Positions 1-10,335 of a DNA stretch of 64,000 nt are shown piece after piece. Position numbers and translations under genes: made by a program. The notes under the pieces were generated by a model, which saw nothing but the letters and a program-made list of their open reading frames with translations, did not search any database and had not been told where the DNA came from. Source of the DNA: Corydoras sp. C115 (taxonomy: Eukaryota; Chordata; Actinopteri; Siluriformes; Callichthyidae); contig JAFMOC010000051.1 in the NCBI GenBank assembly GCA_019802505.1, forward strand, positions 1,219,501-1,283,500, in the 5' to 3' direction. Positions within the stretch are counted from its first letter, which is position 1, and every line of letters starts with the position of its first letter.

Positions 1-120
1 TTATCTCCCGCTTTATCCTCTATTAGGGTCGCGGTGGGGTTCCCCATGCCCATCCAGGGGAGAACGTCTCGGGCGCTGGGCTGAAAGACCCAGGACAGTG
101 CGCCAATCCATCGTTGGGCA
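1..120 (-). mobile_element. tRNA-derived SINE, 5'-truncated copy cut by window edge
   Basis: This is the 3' half of the window's dominant SINE, read on the - strand; its tail would continue left of base 1. Its internal end falls at the sequence that reads tgcccaacgatgg on the - strand, where unrelated AT-rich DNA begins. The tRNA-like head is absent. Confidence 0.85.
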
Positions 121-420
121 TAATTGAATTATAAACTTTTAAATAAAAATATTTTAACAACTTTCTAAAAAAGGAAACAAAAAAAGTCTTGCAACAAATG
201 AAACACATCTGTATTAAGAATCCGCATAAATAAACCATTTTAGTTTAGTAAACAAAACTTAATATATACAAAATAAACGAAACGAAATAATTATAATAAT
301 AGTAGTAATAATAATATAATTATAGTATACCATCATTATTATAAGTATTATTAAAGGGCCTGTATGAAACTATTTTTAATTAATGGTACATTGTTATATA
401 TCATTAAATAATAATTATGG

Positions 421-421
421 C

Positions 422-456
<35 letters not shown>

Positions 457-477
457 GTCATATCTCTGCTGTACATG

Positions 478-513
<36 letters not shown>
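421..513. repeat. (AAT)n and (CT)n microsatellites upstream of neurod4
   Basis: An (AAT)n run of about 35 bases (421-456) is followed by a (CT)n run of about 33 bases (479-513). The DNA from 121 to 420 is AT-rich with no gene-like content. The CT tract lies about 100 bases upstream of the likely neurod4 promoter and could act as a GAGA-type element, but that is inference. Confidence 0.9.
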
Positions 514-515
<2 letters not shown>

Positions 516-559
516 GTCAGTGTATGTGCGGCTTCATAAAACTTGCAGCCACGAGCCCG

Positions 560-620
560 CCACGCGCGTCCGTCCCGTTTGGATGTGGGCGTGGTTAGGG
601 GCGGAGCTTATGGCTGCACT
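560..620 (+). promoter_or_regulatory. neurod4: Likely neurod4 core promoter, GC-rich with KLF/SP-type boxes
   Basis: A GC-rich patch breaks the AT-rich background. It contains gggcgtgg at 587-594 and ggggcgg at 598-604, which match KLF/SP-type GC boxes. No clear TATA box is seen. It lies about 180 bases upstream of a consensus splice donor, the position expected for the promoter of a non-coding first exon. The transcription start was not determined. Confidence 0.45.
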
Positions 621-782
621 AGAAAGGTCAGGCCGGAGTCGCCGCTCCGTCAGAAAGCCGCTGAAACGCGCATGGAGACCCCGAGGAGTCTGAGCACCGA
701 ACTGAGAGTCCGAGCCAAGAAAGCCTGAACACAGCGTTCTCAGCGTCACCTGGATCCTTTAAAGGTTCTGTGTGAGAGTCAG
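620..782 (+). other. neurod4: neurod4 non-coding exon 1 (approximate start)
   Basis: The leader ends at a strong donor, CAG|gtaagaac, with the intron starting at 783. A matching acceptor (tgtcctcag, AG at 1538-1539) lies just before the coding exon, with a branch-like ctgac near 1472, giving an intron of 757 bases. NEUROD-family genes typically have a non-coding first exon and one coding exon, which this fits. The 5' end is a guess. Confidence 0.55.
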
Positions 783-1545
783 GTAAGAACTCAGCCCCAC
801 GCACTGCAGACAGAACACACTGCACATAGAGCAGCTGTTATACTTAGAACTCTTACCATAACGAGCTGGAATTATTTTTATAGAGACAAAATATTTTGTA
901 GTCTTTTTTGTTAGCTTGAATAACTCAATGGTGCAGGATGATTAAGCTGCTTAATTCTACAAGCCATTTTATAAATGTGAGTTGAGTTGTCTGATTTCTT
1001 GTAAAGTTCAATGCTTTAGTTCAAATGTATTTCCAAAAAACAAATTTAATAGATAGGAAAAGCCATTTTATGATTTCAAAATCATTATGTAACACCGAGG
1101 CCATTTCATACGGCGAGGAGTGACATCTGAAGCACTAAATGACCTAAATGTTGGAATTAGATTTTGGTTTGTGTTTGTCGCTCAGTCTCAGATACATCTG
1201 AGTTTTATTTATTAAAGCTACAGACCCAAATGAATGTCATTTTCAGTCTGTACTTCAGTGAAACTCTAATGAAGAAAGACACAGATTTAAAACGTACAAT
1301 CGTAGGAGCTTTTGGCAGTGAATTAAAATGAATGAATGCAGGAATAGCATCAGGGTGGACGAGTCCGGAATGCTGCATGGTGCTGATAAGAGCTGTCCAC
1401 ACGCTAGTGCTGAAATGAAATGCAGTTAAATGCCAAAATAAGGATTTCTTACCATTTTATCAAACCTTCGACTGACCCTATATAACCAACAATATGTTTA
1501 ATTCTGGGTAAATTAAACGAAACGATGTTATGTCCTCAGATCACG

Positions 1546-2610
1546 ATGATGACCAAACCATATGGGAAGCCTGGAAATATGACCGAGCTGGTCAGCACCC
1601 TGGGATGGATTGAGGAAGACCTGAGCTCCCAAGATGGAGAGCACACACTGGATCCAGCCGACCACTACAGTCTAAACCGAAGGATGCACCGCGGGCCAGT
1701 GGATCTTGGAAGCGAGGACATGGAGGAGGAAGAAGAAGAAGAGGAGGAAGAGTGTGCCATGGATGGCGAGAAGGCACCAAAGCGTAGAGGCCCCAAGAAG
1801 AAGAAGATGACAAAAGCCAGACTGGAGCGTTTCCGTGCCCGTCGTGTCAAAGCAAATGCCAGGGAGCGCACACGCATGCACGGACTGAACGACGCCTTGG
1901 ATAACCTGCGGAGAGTCATGCCCTGTTACTCCAAGACACAAAAGCTGTCCAAGATCGAGACGCTGCGGCTGGCCCGCAACTACATATGGGCGCTGTCTGA
2001 GGTCCTGGAGAGCGGCCAGTCACCGGAAAGCAATGGCTTTTTAGAGATGCTTTGCAAAGGCCTTTCACAACCCACTAGCAATTTGGTGGCTGGCTGCCTC
2101 CAGCTGGGACCTTCACCCATCCTGCACAATAAGCTGGACGAAAAGAGTGCAGCACTGGGAGTGAACAGGGTGGCTGGTCAACAGACGCACCCCCTGAGTT
2201 ACCCATCACCTGGTCTCCCCAGCCCCCCTTATGGTTCAATGGAAGCCTCCCACCTTTTGCACCTAAAGGGCTTTAAACCTGCTGGATACGAAAACCATTC
2301 TCCCAACGAGTGTAGCAACGGGACGCCGCCGTACGACGGCCCCCTCACGCCGCCGCTCAGCATCAGCGGCAACTTTGCCCTCAAGCAAGAGCCAGAGACG
2401 GAGAGAAACTACACGCCTCACCAGACACATCCAGCCCACTTCCTGTCTTCTCACCACTACCCAGCTCCCACCATGGCTGGACTGCCCGGGTCTCAGGGCC
2501 ACCCGCTGTTCCCCGGCGCACGTTATGAACTACCTTTAGACATGGCTTTTGAGTCATTCGCTCAACCACACATAGTCGCCCCACAGGTGGGCACTATATT
2601 TAGTGAATAA
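1546..2610 (+). CDS. neurod4: Neurogenic differentiation factor 4 (proneural bHLH transcription factor)
   Basis: The 354-residue protein is a nuclear bHLH activator of the NeuroD family, which dimerises with E-proteins and binds E-boxes to drive neuronal, including retinal, differentiation. From N to C it has a TKPYGKPGNMTELV start, a ten-glutamate run (residues 60-69), a basic nuclear signal with KRRGPKKKK (79-87), the bHLH (about 99-154, with NARERTRMHGLN and KLSKIETLRLARNYIWAL), and the family C-terminal domain with MLCKGLSQPTSNLVAGCLQL, SPGLPSPPYGSME and PLTPPLSISGNFALKQE. The basic-region sequence RARRVKANARERTRMHGLND, the LQLGP step and the ending VGTIFSE fit NEUROD4 better than NEUROD1, 2 or 6. 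The start is the first ATG after the acceptor at 1539 (tandem ATGs at 1546 and 1549). An in-frame ATG at 1525 lies inside the intron and was not used. The reading frame is intact in one exon, as usual for the family. Confidence 0.94.
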   Translation: MMTKPYGKPGNMTELVSTLGWIEEDLSSQDGEHTLDPADHYSLNRRMHRGPVDLGSEDMEEEEEEEEEECAMDGEKAPKRRGPKKKKMTKARLERFRARRVKANARERTRMHGLNDALDNLRRVMPCYSKTQKLSKIETLRLARNYIWALSEVLESGQSPESNGFLEMLCKGLSQPTSNLVAGCLQLGPSPILHNKLDEKSAALGVNRVAGQQTHPLSYPSPGLPSPPYGSMEASHLLHLKGFKPAGYENHSPNECSNGTPPYDGPLTPPLSISGNFALKQEPETERNYTPHQTHPAHFLSSHHYPAPTMAGLPGSQGHPLFPGARYELPLDMAFESFAQPHIVAPQVGTIFSE

Positions 2611-2868
2611 GGGCATTTTTAACTGTAGTGCTTCACAAGACGACACTGTGAGAGATAGTTTGACATCTCCAACCAAACTGAACAGATTTAAAGAGATTTG
2701 TATTTTGGTAATTGTGTTATTCATCGCTGCCAACTTTTCTTCTGGCTCGGTCTGGATTTTCTGCTCTCACACACTGATGTACATCTTATAAGACCGCCAG
2801 GAGGTCTGATGCATATGCTGTAAAGACTGTACCATACATAAACACTCACATTTGTTTTTTTTTTTTTG

Positions 2869-3045
2869 CATTGTGGGGACTTTACATAGACTTCCCTTAA
2901 TTTCATAAAGACTTACCCGAACCGTAAGCATCAGTATAACCACCCTTTACAAACAATAACCAGAACTATAACCATCCAACATGATTTCATTTAATTCCAC
3001 GAGCACCCCACATGTGTGTGTAAACAAGATTTGGTCCCCACAATG
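2869..3045. mobile_element. Short terminal-inverted-repeat MITE in the neurod4 3' UTR
   Basis: The left end cattgtggggac (2869-2880) is the exact reverse complement of the right end gtccccacaatg (3034-3045). The ~177-bp element has no coding capacity. The gtggggac ends resemble a MITE type common in fish genomes. The superfamily was not determined. Confidence 0.6.
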
Positions 3046-3403
3046 TTATATATACACCTGTACACACACACCCACATTCATTTGTATATTTTGTTCTTCC
3101 TAACTGCCTATTTAAAAAAAATACCCTCCAAAACATAAATGCAATACTATTTTTTTGCCACAGAACAAAAACATGTTTATTTATAGGTGTATTTATTATT
3201 TATTTGGACTGTATGAGTAGAAACAGTCTGCACTGGATTGTCTTGTTCTCGTCGGTAACTGCTGTCATTCCTCAAGATATTTATTTTATTTATTACATTG
3301 TTTTTTTTATTATTTTATTTTATGTGGTCCTGTGTCATTTTTCAACGTATTCGTCAAAATGCAAAATGTCTTGTAAATATTTACCTATTTCGCACTTAAT
3401 GAA

Positions 3404-3409
3404 AATAAA
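3404..3409 (+). terminator. neurod4: neurod4 polyadenylation signal
   Basis: A canonical AATAAA lies about 800 bases after the stop codon. It is followed by a T-rich and GT-rich stretch (ttgtttgtgc near 3436) that fits a downstream element. Confidence 0.5.
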
Positions 3410-3429
3410 TATTCTTATATTGTATAAAG

Positions 3430-4307
3430 CTCCGTTGTTTGTGCATTTTCTTCTCCTTCAAATCCTAACGTCACATTCTGAAATCACATTATCTGATCAG
3501 CCGCGAGGGAGTAACGTACATGACCCGGCGCGTAACCGCGATTCTTTAGATTTCAGTGAATTAATTTTTGATTAACTGAATTAAACACGGCTCGTCTAGT
3601 TCTTTCATCTTTTATCTCAAATGCATTTAAATGCATTATTAATTTAACCCAAATGGTTTCAACTCAATCCAATTTTCTTTACCTCATTGCATCATCCACT
3701 CACGAGAACCTCCAAACAGTTTGTGGTTTGTATACTGGATGATCTGCACTCACCAAATCATTTTGTAAATGAAATTGAATATAAATCAGCTGGGTTTTCT
3801 GTGGGATTGTTAATTGTTAGGACTCTCATTAGTGGCAAACCACAAGATGCCAGCATGAAAGGCCTGAGGCTAGAATGTGCTTTTTGTGCAGACTGGGTTG
3901 AGGGACTGGGAGCTGGAAGTCAGGCCAGGGAGCCATGGGAACTCAGGCCTGCAGAACAGGTGACTGGTATGGTGGCCTCTTTTACTCTCACTTCGAATTT
4001 CCCATGCACGCCACGAAACCAGCGACAAAGTGAGCATCATATCATACAGACAAAAATGTTTTTTAAAGTTACATTCAGTTAAAACTCATTTATATTTAAT
4101 TTAATGAAGTTAAAGTCAACAGTCACATGCTACACAACATCCACAACATATCACGTCTGCCTGTTAGGTAGATGTGATCATGTTCAGTACAGTGTTGTGA
4201 TGAAAGGGCTTTAACCTGCATCATTAAGCCCATCATACAAACAAAATGTTCTCTAAAATAGTGGTACATTTACTTAGCTTTTATCCAAAGTTTAAATTTA
4301 ACCAATA
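3430..4307. other. Intergenic, nothing recognised
   Basis: AT-rich single-copy-looking DNA. Open frames here are short and show no domain or splice context. Confidence 0.5.
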
Positions 4308-4651
4308 GGCGGCACGGTGCCTTAGTGGTCAGCACGTTGGCCTCTCAGCACTAGGGATTTCTGGTTCGAATCCCCATCTGGGTGGACTTTCCATGTTCTC
4401 CCGGCGTCCGCATGGGTTTCCTCCGGGTTCTCCGGTTTCCTCCCACTGTCCAAAAACATGGATCAAGTCAATTGAGTTCTCCAAATTGCCCCATATAGAG
4501 TGTGTCTGTGTGAGTGAGTGTGTGCCCAGCGATGGATTGGCGCCCTGTCCTGGGTCTATCTGCCCAGCGCCCGAGACGTTCTCCCCTGGATGGGCATGGG
4601 GAACCCCACCGCGACCCTAATAGAGGATAAAGCGGGAGATAATGAATGAAT
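4308..4651 (+). mobile_element. tRNA-derived SINE, full length
   Basis: The head starts ggcggcacggtg. Box A is altered (tgccttagtgg) and box B is ggttcgaatcc. The body and the ataatgaatgaa tail are complete. The copy is of the 'cacgtt.gcc' head type and is only slightly diverged. Target duplication is not clear. Confidence 0.9.
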
Positions 4652-4744
4652 AGTAAACTGACATTTGTGCAGAATGCTTTGTTTTAGTTTCCTAAACTGA
4701 TTTTTGATGTTATAATATTATAATGAAGCAACTTGCATCTCTTG

Positions 4745-4857
4745 TAGTGATGTGATAGCTTAGCAGTTAGGATGTTGGTTCTGTTGGATCTGAAGGTTGA
4801 TGGGGCCGTTGAGCAAAGCCTCCAGCAAATGGCTGATGATGTACTCTAAACCCAAAC
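4745..4857 (+). mobile_element. Old fragment of a second tRNA-like SINE type
   Basis: The stretch has gatagcttagcagttaggat (a degenerate box A) and a body phrase about 'gttgagcaaagcc' resembling the element at 27752-27935. It is strongly diverged. Confidence 0.4.
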
Positions 4858-4871
4858 ATTGGTAAAATTTT

Positions 4872-5221
4872 CATTCATTCATCCATTATCTCCCGCTTTA
4901 TCCTCTATTAGGGTCGCGGTGGGGTTCCCCATGCCCATTCAGGGGAGAACATCTCGGGCGCTGGGCAGATACTCCCAGGACAGGGCGCCAATAAATCACT
5001 GGGCACACACTCACTCACACAGACACACTCTATATGGGGCAATTTTGAGTATTCAATTGACTTGATCCATGTTTTTGGACTGTGGGAGGAAACCGGAGAA
5101 CCCGGAGGAAACCCACGCAGACACGGGGAGAACATGGAAACTCCACCCAGATGGGGATTCAAACCGGGAATCCCTAGCGCTGAGAGGCGAACCTGCTGAC
5201 CACTAAGCCACCGTGCCGCCC
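4872..5221 (-). mobile_element. tRNA-derived SINE, full length, reverse
   Basis: Read on the - strand it runs from ggcggcacggtggctta, through box B with one change (ggtttgaatcc), to the agcgggagataatggatgaa tail. It stands head-to-tail opposite the copy at 4308, making a loose inverted pair about 220 bases apart. Confidence 0.9.
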
Positions 5222-5800
5222 TCAATTTACTATAATTAGTAAAAAATAATATAGATATTTTTAAGGTCAGAAGAATCGTGTATGACTCGACGTGCCCTGA
5301 CTTTAACCCCATCAGTCAAGCTCTTCCACACCAAACTCACCCAACCATGCCTTCATGGACTTTGCTTTGTGCACTGAGGAACAGACATGCTTGGTTCAAA
5401 TTATGTTAAGCACAAACAAAACTTGGCAGCGTTACACCAATGTGACATTTTGAAAGCATATCTTCAGGAAAACATACAGAATGAAACAATCTGCAGTCAA
5501 AATATATTCAAAGCATAGTACGTTAAGCCAACTTCATTTTAACCAGAGACAATATGCTGTAAACATCTCACTGTAAGATATTTAATTATTATATTAGATG
5601 GTGCTTATGGCAAGGACCAATGCATTATCATGTGAGCATGTTCCGTCGAAAGTTCTCATCATGAGATGCAAGCATCTAAACCTCTGACCTGCTAACTGTC
5701 TCATGATCGAAAACTACAGATTTGGCAACGTTGCAAACAGCTAGACATTTAAGTAAAGCACAAACATGAAACAAAGTGAACCAACAGCCCAAGCGCACGC
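5222..5800. other. Intergenic, nothing recognised
   Basis: AT-rich sequence with no domain-like open frame or repeat structure that I could recognise. Confidence 0.45.
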
Positions 5801-5804
5801 AGGT

Positions 5805-6076
5805 CAGCACTGTGGCGAAGAGTTTAGCATGTTCTCCTCTCTGCGCTGGGGATCCAGGTTCGAATCCTGATTTGGGTTTAGTCTGCATGGATTTTCTTTG
5901 GGTTTCCCTGTTACCTTCCACAGTCCAAAAAACATGGATTCAAGGTGAATTGGCTGCTCTCAATTGTCCCTATATAGTGTGTAGTGGCGCCTTGTTCTGG
6001 GTTTGTCCACCCAGCGTCCAAACCCCCCCCCATTGAACCAAATATAGGATTATGTAGAAGATAAAAGATGGATGAA
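5805..6076 (+). mobile_element. tRNA-derived SINE, older diverged copy
   Basis: It keeps box B (ggttcgaatcc) and the phrases ccacagtccaaaaaacatgg and tggcgcctt, but has many changes, an internal contraction and a short gatggatga tail. It belongs to an older branch than its neighbour at 6085. Confidence 0.8.
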
Positions 6077-6084
6077 TCAATATA

Positions 6085-6450
6085 GGCGGCACGGTGTCTT
6101 AGTGGTTTAGCACGTTCGCCTCTCAGCGCTAGGGATTCCCGGTTCGAATCCCCATCTGGGTGGAGTTTCCATGTTCTCCCCGTGTCTGCGTGGGTTTCCT
6201 CCGGGTTCTCCGGTTTCCTCCCACAGTCCAAAAACATGGAACAAGTCAATTGAGTTCTCCAAATTGCCCCATATAGAGTGTGTCTGTGTGAGTGAGTGTG
6301 TGCCCAGCGATGGATTGGCGCCCTGTCCTGGGTGTATCTGCCCAGCGCCCGAGATGTTCTCCCCTGGATGGGCATGGGGAACCCCACCGCAACCCTAATA
6401 GAGGATAAAGCGGGAGATAATGAATGAATGAATGAATGAATGAATGAATA
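6085..6450 (+). mobile_element. tRNA-derived SINE, full length, long (AATG)n tail
   Basis: Head ggcggcacggtg, box B ggttcgaatcc, complete body and a tail of about seven TGAA units. The flanks gaatcaatata and gaatgaatata may be a target duplication blurred by the tail. Confidence 0.92.
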
Positions 6451-6504
6451 TACAAAATAATTAACACAATTAAAAAGAAAGAATAAAATTGGTTTTACAA
6501 TTAT

Positions 6505-6849
6505 TCATTCATTATCTTCCGCTTTATCCTCTATTAGGGTCGCGGTGGGGTTCCCCATGCCCATCCAGGGGAGAACGTCTCGGGCGCTGGGCAGCTACAC
6601 CCAAGTCAGGGCGCCAATCCATCGCTAGGCACACACTCACTCACACAAACACACTCTACATGGGCCAATTTGGAGAACTCAATTGACTTGATCCATGTTT
6701 TTGGACTGTGGGAGGAAACCGGAGAACCCGGAGGAAACCCACGCAGACACGTGGAGAACATGGAAACTCCGCTCAGATGGGGATTCGAACCGGGAATTCC
6801 GAATGCTGAGAGGCGAACGTGCTAACCACTAAGCCCCCGTGCCGCCCCT
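6505..6849 (-). mobile_element. tRNA-derived SINE with target-site duplication
   Basis: A full-length reverse copy flanked by a 14-base direct repeat, ggttttacaattat, at 6491-6504 and 6850-6863. The flank beyond its head (6850-6886) is repeated in inverted orientation beside the SINE at 8739 (see findings). Confidence 0.93.
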
Positions 6850-6886
6850 GGTTTTACAATTATCACTGATGAATATCTACAGAAAC

Positions 6887-7616
6887 CAATATTTAAATCT
6901 GACATTCTTACGTTTTAATGTTAAAGTGGCTTGCTTATATCTTTAACTCTGTTTTGGTGATTTGAATACAACAAATAAGACAACTTTTTCTGTAACAATC
7001 ACTAAAGTACCAAAGATACACACACATATATACAGTATATATCTCTATGGATGAATAATGGATTACGCTGATACCGCCGGGTGCGATTACATCAGCGCTT
7101 GACTTCACATAACTTCACAAATCTACTGTTCCTCAGAAAGCAGTTTTTTTGCCAACACATTTATATCAGTGCAATCAAGCTGAGAGCCATTCATTCCCTA
7201 CTGCTTTGTGCTGATATTGGTCAACATGGAGGCTGTTCTGTGCCAAACAAAGCGAAGGGTAATGGAGTGCACGTTTGGAGTGGGAAGTGTGTATGTGTAT
7301 GAGTGTGTGTATGTGTGTGTATGTTATTGTGCATGCATTATTTATTTGAGGCAATGGCAGGCACCTTTGAGCCTGTTGTCTATGAAGTGCACCCTGCTCA
7401 CCGACATCGCCATAGGTCTGTCTTTTCCAGCCCAGGCAGAGCGAGAGAAGTGCCGGAGAAAAAGGGAGCGATTGTATTTTAGCGGGCGCCACTGGTCCAT
7501 TGTAAGCGCAGCCTGTTCTTTCTCTTGACCCCTGACCTGCATTGTTGTGAAGCTGCTCGTTCGGGGAGCTGAGACAGCTGGGAGAACTGCGGGGGGGCTG
7601 ACAGACAGCTGAGGCA
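6887..7616. other. Intergenic, nothing recognised
   Basis: Mostly unique-looking sequence with a short TG-rich stretch near 7290-7325. Overlapping open frames on both strands reflect base composition and show no domain. Confidence 0.4.
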
Positions 7617-7629
7617 TGAGAGAGAGAGG

Positions 7630-7665
<36 letters not shown>

Positions 7666-7669
7666 GAGA
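7617..7669. repeat. (AG)n microsatellite
   Basis: Imperfect AG repeat with a few GGG interruptions. Confidence 0.9.
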
Positions 7670-7810
7670 TGGAGGATAAAATATGCAAATACTGGAGGTG
7701 AATGAACTTTCCCTTTTTTTCTGAGAAACCAGCTTTATTCCCATCCTCAGCTCTGAACACATAACTCCACATGGCTACAGACTGACAGGCAGACAGGTGT
7801 GCAGAGCGAC

Positions 7811-7840
7811 GGGGTGGGGTGGGGTGGGGTGGGGGGGTGG
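7811..7840 (+). repeat. (GGGGT)n tract, potential G-quadruplex
   Basis: Four GGGGT units followed by a G7 run, enough for an intramolecular G-quadruplex on the + strand. Confidence 0.75.
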
Positions 7841-8609
7841 ATACAAAGCACTGATTTTACAATTCAGCACTGAAGAAAGAAATAATACTGCTTCCTAAAT
7901 ATGATTTATTAATTCCTCGTTTAAAATGTTGATGTTTTATCACCAAAGACAAATGATTTATATTGATACACACAGCTGGAAAATTGATTCCATTTTTGAT
8001 TCCAAAGTATTTTTTTAAGGCACCTCACCAGGCAGAGAACAGGCTTATCTGGCACTCGGCGCGTTTCAGCGTGATCATCTGCTCGCTGGCTGTGCTGACA
8101 TGATCGTTTAAGGCGGATGGGAACAGGAACGTGTTGCGCTGACAGAACACACAGCCTGAAGAGCAGAAGCTCTGACCTGTGGCTCTGTCCCAGGGGAGGC
8201 TCTGCCATCACTCTGACCTCAGTCATGCAACATAATCTCTCTCGCAGATCCGCGGGATTGCTCTGGATAAAGTAAAGAGCTGGAGAACATAATCAGTTCG
8301 TATATATGAGATTTAATCTTATACTGATCCAAAACACACATTGGTTTTTGGGAAACGCTCGGGTTTATTGTGGATTTTCTGTACAGTTTACCTTTATATG
8401 AGGAGTCACACACAAGTTCCAACACTATTCTGAAAATACAATGAACTCTACTGTCATGATAGGTTGAAGTTCCGTGCACTTTATTAACCTATCTATAAAT
8501 GTAATAAAGAAGAAAACTTAAAACATATAATCACAAAATATCTAAAATATACAACTTATAAAAGGAGAAGTATAAAATCTATTGCAAAAAGAAAAAGGGA
8601 CATTTTCAA

Positions 8610-8610
<1 letters not shown>
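7841..8610. other. Intergenic, nothing recognised
   Basis: No domain-bearing frame. The last part (8500-8610) is A-rich and leads into the A/TA tract. Confidence 0.4.

Positions 8611-8697
<87 letters not shown>
8611..8697. repeat. A30 run followed by (TA)n
   Basis: An A run at 8611-8640 passes directly into a (TA)n array. The same A-then-TA arrangement recurs at 18225-18320. Confidence 0.95.
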
Positions 8698-8699
<2 letters not shown>

Positions 8700-8738
8700 T
8701 TTCTGTAGATATTCATCAGTGATAAATGTAAAACCAGG

Positions 8739-9073
8739 GGCGGCACGGTGGCTTAGTAGTTAACACGTTCGCCTCTCAGCGCTAGGGATTCCCGGTTCGA
8801 ATCCCCATCTGGGTGGAGTTTCCATGTTCTTCCCGTGTCCGCGTGGGTTTCCTCCGGGTTCTCCGGTTTCCACCCACAGTCGAAAAACATGGATCAAGTC
8901 AATTGAATTCTCAAAATTGCCCCATATAGAGTGTGTCTGTGTGAGTGTGTGTGTGCCCAGCGATGGATTGGCGCCCTGTCCTGGGTGTATCTGCCCAGCG
9001 CCCGAGTCGTTCTCCCCTGGATGGGCATGGGGAACCCCCCGCGACCCTAATAGAGGATAAAGCGGGAGATGAA

Positions 9074-9078
<5 letters not shown>
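8739..9078 (+). mobile_element. tRNA-derived SINE, full length
   Basis: Complete head, box B and body. The copy ends atgaatgaa directly joined to a (TA)n tract. Its 5' flank (8698-8736) matches the 5' flank of the reverse copy at 6505-6849. Confidence 0.9.

Positions 9079-9145
<67 letters not shown>
9079..9145. repeat. (TA)n microsatellite at SINE tail
   Basis: About 33 TA units directly after the SINE tail. Confidence 0.95.
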
Positions 9146-9149
<4 letters not shown>

Positions 9150-9361
9150 TAATTTTTAATTCACTTTAATTCAACAAAGAAAAAAAAGTAAAGATTTTCA
9201 ATGATGAATTCACTTCTGTTTCTTTAATAAAATCAAATAATTAATTCCTGTGACAAACTCATGAAGTTAAGACAATCAAATGTGATTAAAAAGGTAAGAG
9301 TAACACGGTGGTGGAATGTTAATAGATATACGGAAAATAGGTGAGGTTCTGAGGTTCAAAA

Positions 9362-9620
9362 GTGACCTATAGCATAAAAGGAGCTTCATCGCTTTGTGCC
9401 AAACGTCATGAGAGGATTGTCACCAAGTGCAAAAACAATGTTTCTCAGCACATGATTGCAAACAATTTAGATCTTTGCTTGTTGCATACGATGATGCAAA
9501 TGATTCAGGAATTCAGGGAAAATCTGAGAGTACAAAGACCTCACTCTTTGAGAAACCGTCCTAGTACTAAAAAGAACATAGCCACATGGGCTCGGGAGCA
9601 CTGTGGGAAATGATTGTTTC
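9362..9620 (+). pseudogene. Tc1/mariner-like transposase relic, N-terminal part
   Basis: The translation includes KGASSLCAKRHERIVTKCKN, then VSQHMIANNL, a later EFRENLR segment, and ATWAREHCGK. This order (a helix-turn-helix DNA-binding start and a WA.EH.GK phrase) resembles Tc1/mariner transposases common in fish. The frame holds only about 83 residues against roughly 340 for an active protein, and no catalytic DDE region follows, so it is a dead fragment. The assignment is from memory of the family. Confidence 0.5.
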
Positions 9621-10194
9621 TTACTGGAATCTGCAGTGAACTAAAAATACTCAACCTAACCATATTAAGAGACAGCTTTATTTAAAATGTGTTCAGTAAT
9701 ATTGCCAAATCTTCTCTCCCTCCCTCTCACACATACACTAACACACTTAAAACGTTGATGCAAAGCTTATATTGGTATTTTGAGGAGACATATGATGCAG
9801 TCAAGTGTTTTCCAAGTAATGCCATGTCTATTTAAAAAGCCTCATTTTATGAGAGTGTGTGTGTGTGTGTATATGTGTGCTTGACTAGCCTCCCTGCAGT
9901 CCAAATCTCTGCCCTTTTAAAATGTTTTGCACATGAAGAAGAGAAAGATGTAAAGAAGAGAAACAGACACAAGCTGCTGAGCATCCCGAGGCTTATTTGT
10001 TGTATAAAAAAATAAAGAAGCAAAACCTAATTAGAGCAAAAAGAGCGATAAGTATATTTTTAATTAAACTTTTTGTGCCATAATGATTGGTCCCTCTGAA
10101 TTCACATCATTGGCTCCTTTTGAAATTTTAACAGAACACCACTAAGTCTTTTAGAATGCGATGATATAATTAGATTAGAGAATACAACACATAC
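9621..10194. other. Intergenic, nothing recognised
   Basis: AT-rich, with a short TG run near 9858-9875. No gene or repeat recognised. Confidence 0.4.
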
Positions 10195-10204
10195 GATCTA
10201 AGGC

Positions 10205-10335
10205 ACATTACAACACAGAACCTCTCCAGATCCTCCAGGGTTCTCGCTCCACTCTTGAGGAGCCTCCTCTTCAGCTCACTTCACAGGTTTTCAATAGGAT
10301 TTAGGCCAGGCGACTGGGACGGTCATGTCAAAATC
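10205..10335 (-). pseudogene. Tc1/mariner-like transposase relic, C-terminal part
   Basis: Read on the - strand, the DNA resembles the coding stretch for the conserved SPDLNPIENLW region of Tc1-type transposases, followed by an ELKRR-like stretch. It is broken by stops, including one at the aspartate-leucine part of the motif (ctggcctaaatcc), and by frame changes. It may or may not come from the same insertion as the + strand relic 0.6 kb to the left. Confidence 0.55.

Larger units (their letters stand above)
2611..3425 (+). other. neurod4: neurod4 3' UTR, AU-rich, with insertion of a small DNA element
   Basis: The AT-rich sequence after the stop contains clustered ATTTA-type motifs near 3175-3205 (gtatttattatttattt), which suggests AU-rich-element control of mRNA stability, as expected for a transient proneural factor (inference). 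It carries a MITE at 2869-3045 and ends at a polyadenylation signal near 3404. ORFs across it are low-complexity and not credible. Confidence 0.6.

Noticed and set aside
3204..3575. 123-residue open frame downstream of neurod4
   Set aside because: Low-complexity, AT-driven, overlapping the 3' UTR and its polyadenylation signal, with no domain.
7175..7762. 195-residue open frame on the - strand
   Set aside because: It runs through an (AG)n tract (read as SLSLSL), overlaps other open frames and has no domain.
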